Source: Oscillospiraceae bacterium
Lineage (GTDB): Bacteria > Bacillota > Clostridia > Oscillospirales > Oscillospiraceae
Length of the DNA: 8,155 nucleotides
Assembly (NCBI GenBank): GCA_031288675.1
Contig: JAITQY010000091.1
Location: forward strand, 1-8,155
Direction of reading: 5' to 3'
A model generated the notes under the pieces. That model had not been told where the DNA came from, did not search any database, and worked only from the letters and a program-made list of their open reading frames with translations. The position numbers and the translations under genes are program-made. Of this stretch, positions 7,327 to 8,155 are shown piece by piece. Within the stretch, counting starts at the first letter, position 1; the number at the start of each line of letters is the position of its first letter.

Positions 7327-8007
7327 ATGTCACTGGTAATAGATTTAATTATAATCGCTATAATCGGGCTGTTCATTTGGAAGGGTTGGCGTAAGGGACT
7401 TATACTTGGCGTTAGCGGTATACTTGCGCTTATCATCGCGTTTACGGCTTCCGGATTTGTCGCGCGTAATTTCTCCGGCGAAATAGCTCCGGCGCTTTCG
7501 CCTTTTATAAGCGGAGAGGTTGACAAGGCAATTGATTCCGCGCAGTTAAAATTTGAAGCCGATCCTCAGGGCGATCCGGTCACAAATATCAGCGAAAACG
7601 CTATTGCAGAGCTTGGTATATTTGGAACTACAGCGGCAAAAATATCAGGTCAGGTGACTAAATCCGTCAATGAAGCCGGAATGCGTCTGAAAGAAGCGAT
7701 GGAGGAACGTATAACAAACTCTTTGGCTTATGCGCTCATATTGATTGTATCATTTATATTGGTTTTGATTTTATTTACGATTGCGGCAAACATCATAAAC
7801 GTCGCATTCAAACTGCCGGGATTGAATCTTATCAACGGAATCGGCGGTGCGGCGCTCGGATTGGTCAAGGGGCTGTTTTTGTGCTTCGTGCTTGCGTGGA
7901 CGATTGGATTTTTAGGAATTATTATTCCAAGCGATATTCTGCGTAACACCGTTATGCTATCGTGGCTTATGAACTCCAATCCTGTAAGTGCGATTTTAGG
8001 AATTTAA
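7327..8007 (+). CDS. CvpA family membrane protein
   Basis: This 226-aa protein matches the CvpA family (PF02674) by its N-terminal layout: a first membrane helix (about 3-18, IDLIIIAIIGLFIW), a short basic turn with the typical KGWRKGLI, and a second helix (about 24-46). A hydrophilic section of some 85 residues follows, then helices at about 132-158 and 170-200 separated by a small loop with GLNLINGIGGAALGLVKG, also typical. Family members are linked to colicin V production in E. coli and to envelope homeostasis. The molecular role is not settled, so none is claimed here. The middle hydrophilic section is longer than in E. coli CvpA (about 160 aa in total). A strong AAGGAG (7314-7319) lies 7 bases before the ATG and overlaps the stop of the upstream gene. 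Confidence 0.8.
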   Translation: MSLVIDLIIIAIIGLFIWKGWRKGLILGVSGILALIIAFTASGFVARNFSGEIAPALSPFISGEVDKAIDSAQLKFEADPQGDPVTNISENAIAELGIFGTTAAKISGQVTKSVNEAGMRLKEAMEERITNSLAYALILIVSFILVLILFTIAANIINVAFKLPGLNLINGIGGAALGLVKGLFLCFVLAWTIGFLGIIIPSDILRNTVMLSWLMNSNPVSAILGI

Positions 8008-8050
8008 GCTTTTTTATCTAATACACAATTAATCTTAATATAAACACTTT

Positions 8051-8055
8051 GGAGG
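8051..8055 (+). promoter_or_regulatory. Ribosome binding site of rpiB
   Basis: GGAGG ends 7 bases before the ATG at 8063. It is a strong site at optimal spacing and fixes the start of the truncated last gene. Confidence 0.75.
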
Positions 8056-8062
8056 ATAAACA

Positions 8063-8155
8063 ATGATTGCTATTGCTTGCGACCACGCCGGTGTGGAACT
8101 AAAAAATGCTGTCATAAAGCTCTTGCAGGAGCGCGGACTTAAATACACTGACTTT
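8063..8155 (+). CDS. rpiB: Ribose 5-phosphate isomerase B, N-terminal part
   Basis: Only the first 31 codons are present; the gene runs off the window in frame. The translation MIAIACDHAGVELKNAVIKL matches the N-terminus of the RpiB/LacA-LacB sugar isomerase family, whose conserved start is IA(x)xxDHAG. Here C6, D7 and H8 align with the Cys-Asp-His of E. coli RpiB. The enzyme interconverts ribose 5-phosphate and ribulose 5-phosphate in the pentose phosphate pathway. Galactose-6-phosphate isomerase subunits share this start, so the assignment rests on the short N-terminus only. The 55-base AT-rich gap before it, the largest in the window, suggests a separate transcription unit, but no good promoter can be named. 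Confidence 0.8.
   Translation, partial: MIAIACDHAGVELKNAVIKLLQERGLKYTDF

Noticed and set aside
8008..8016. T-run after the cvpA stop as a rho-independent terminator
   Set aside because: Six or more T residues follow the stop, but no GC-rich stem can be formed directly upstream; only about 4 bp (TCCT with AGGA) pair. It is not convincing as a terminator.
8036..8044. TAATATAAA as a -10 element for rpiB
   Set aside because: TATAAA matches five of six bases, but no recognizable -35 lies 16-18 bases upstream. The region is AT-rich enough for chance matches, and the start would fall on the ribosome site.

Overview
This window looks like ordinary chromosome from a Gram-positive, probably clostridial (Oscillospiraceae/Ruminococcaceae-like), anaerobe. 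The evidence is indirect. There is a SpoVB/YtgP-type flippase, an energy-coupling factor (ECF) module placed directly before truA as is common in Firmicutes, a CvpA protein and an RpiB-type isomerase, and several genes have purine-rich Shine-Dalgarno sites. Base composition is mid-range by eye and fairly even, with no sign of transferred DNA, insertion sequences, tRNA/rRNA genes or CRISPR.

All eight genes lie on the + strand. Left edge to about 2.5 kb: an extended -10 promoter element at the very edge, then a cytoplasmic amidohydrolase and a 534-aa multi-membrane-span lipid-linked sugar flippase that starts with TTG. From 2.5 to 6.7 kb, four genes overlap by 4 to 16 bases: a PUA-less RlmI/RlmK-like methyltransferase, a single-chain ECF ATPase in which EcfA1 and EcfA2 are fused, the EcfT transmembrane subunit, and the tRNA pseudouridine synthase TruA. 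From 6.7 to 8.0 kb come a membrane-anchored protein of unknown function and a CvpA-family membrane protein. After a 55-base gap, rpiB begins and runs off the right edge.

The chain from amidohydrolase to cvpA could be one transcription unit, because gaps are at most 16 bases and I see no convincing terminator. A near-perfect sigma-A promoter (TTGACA, 16 bases, TGGTATAAT) lies inside truA and could give the last two genes their own transcript. The ECF ATPase and EcfT would form a shared energizing module that drives separate S components encoded elsewhere, since none is present here. The two points most worth a second look are the EcfA1-EcfA2 fusion and the promoter within truA. I found no wholly new system.
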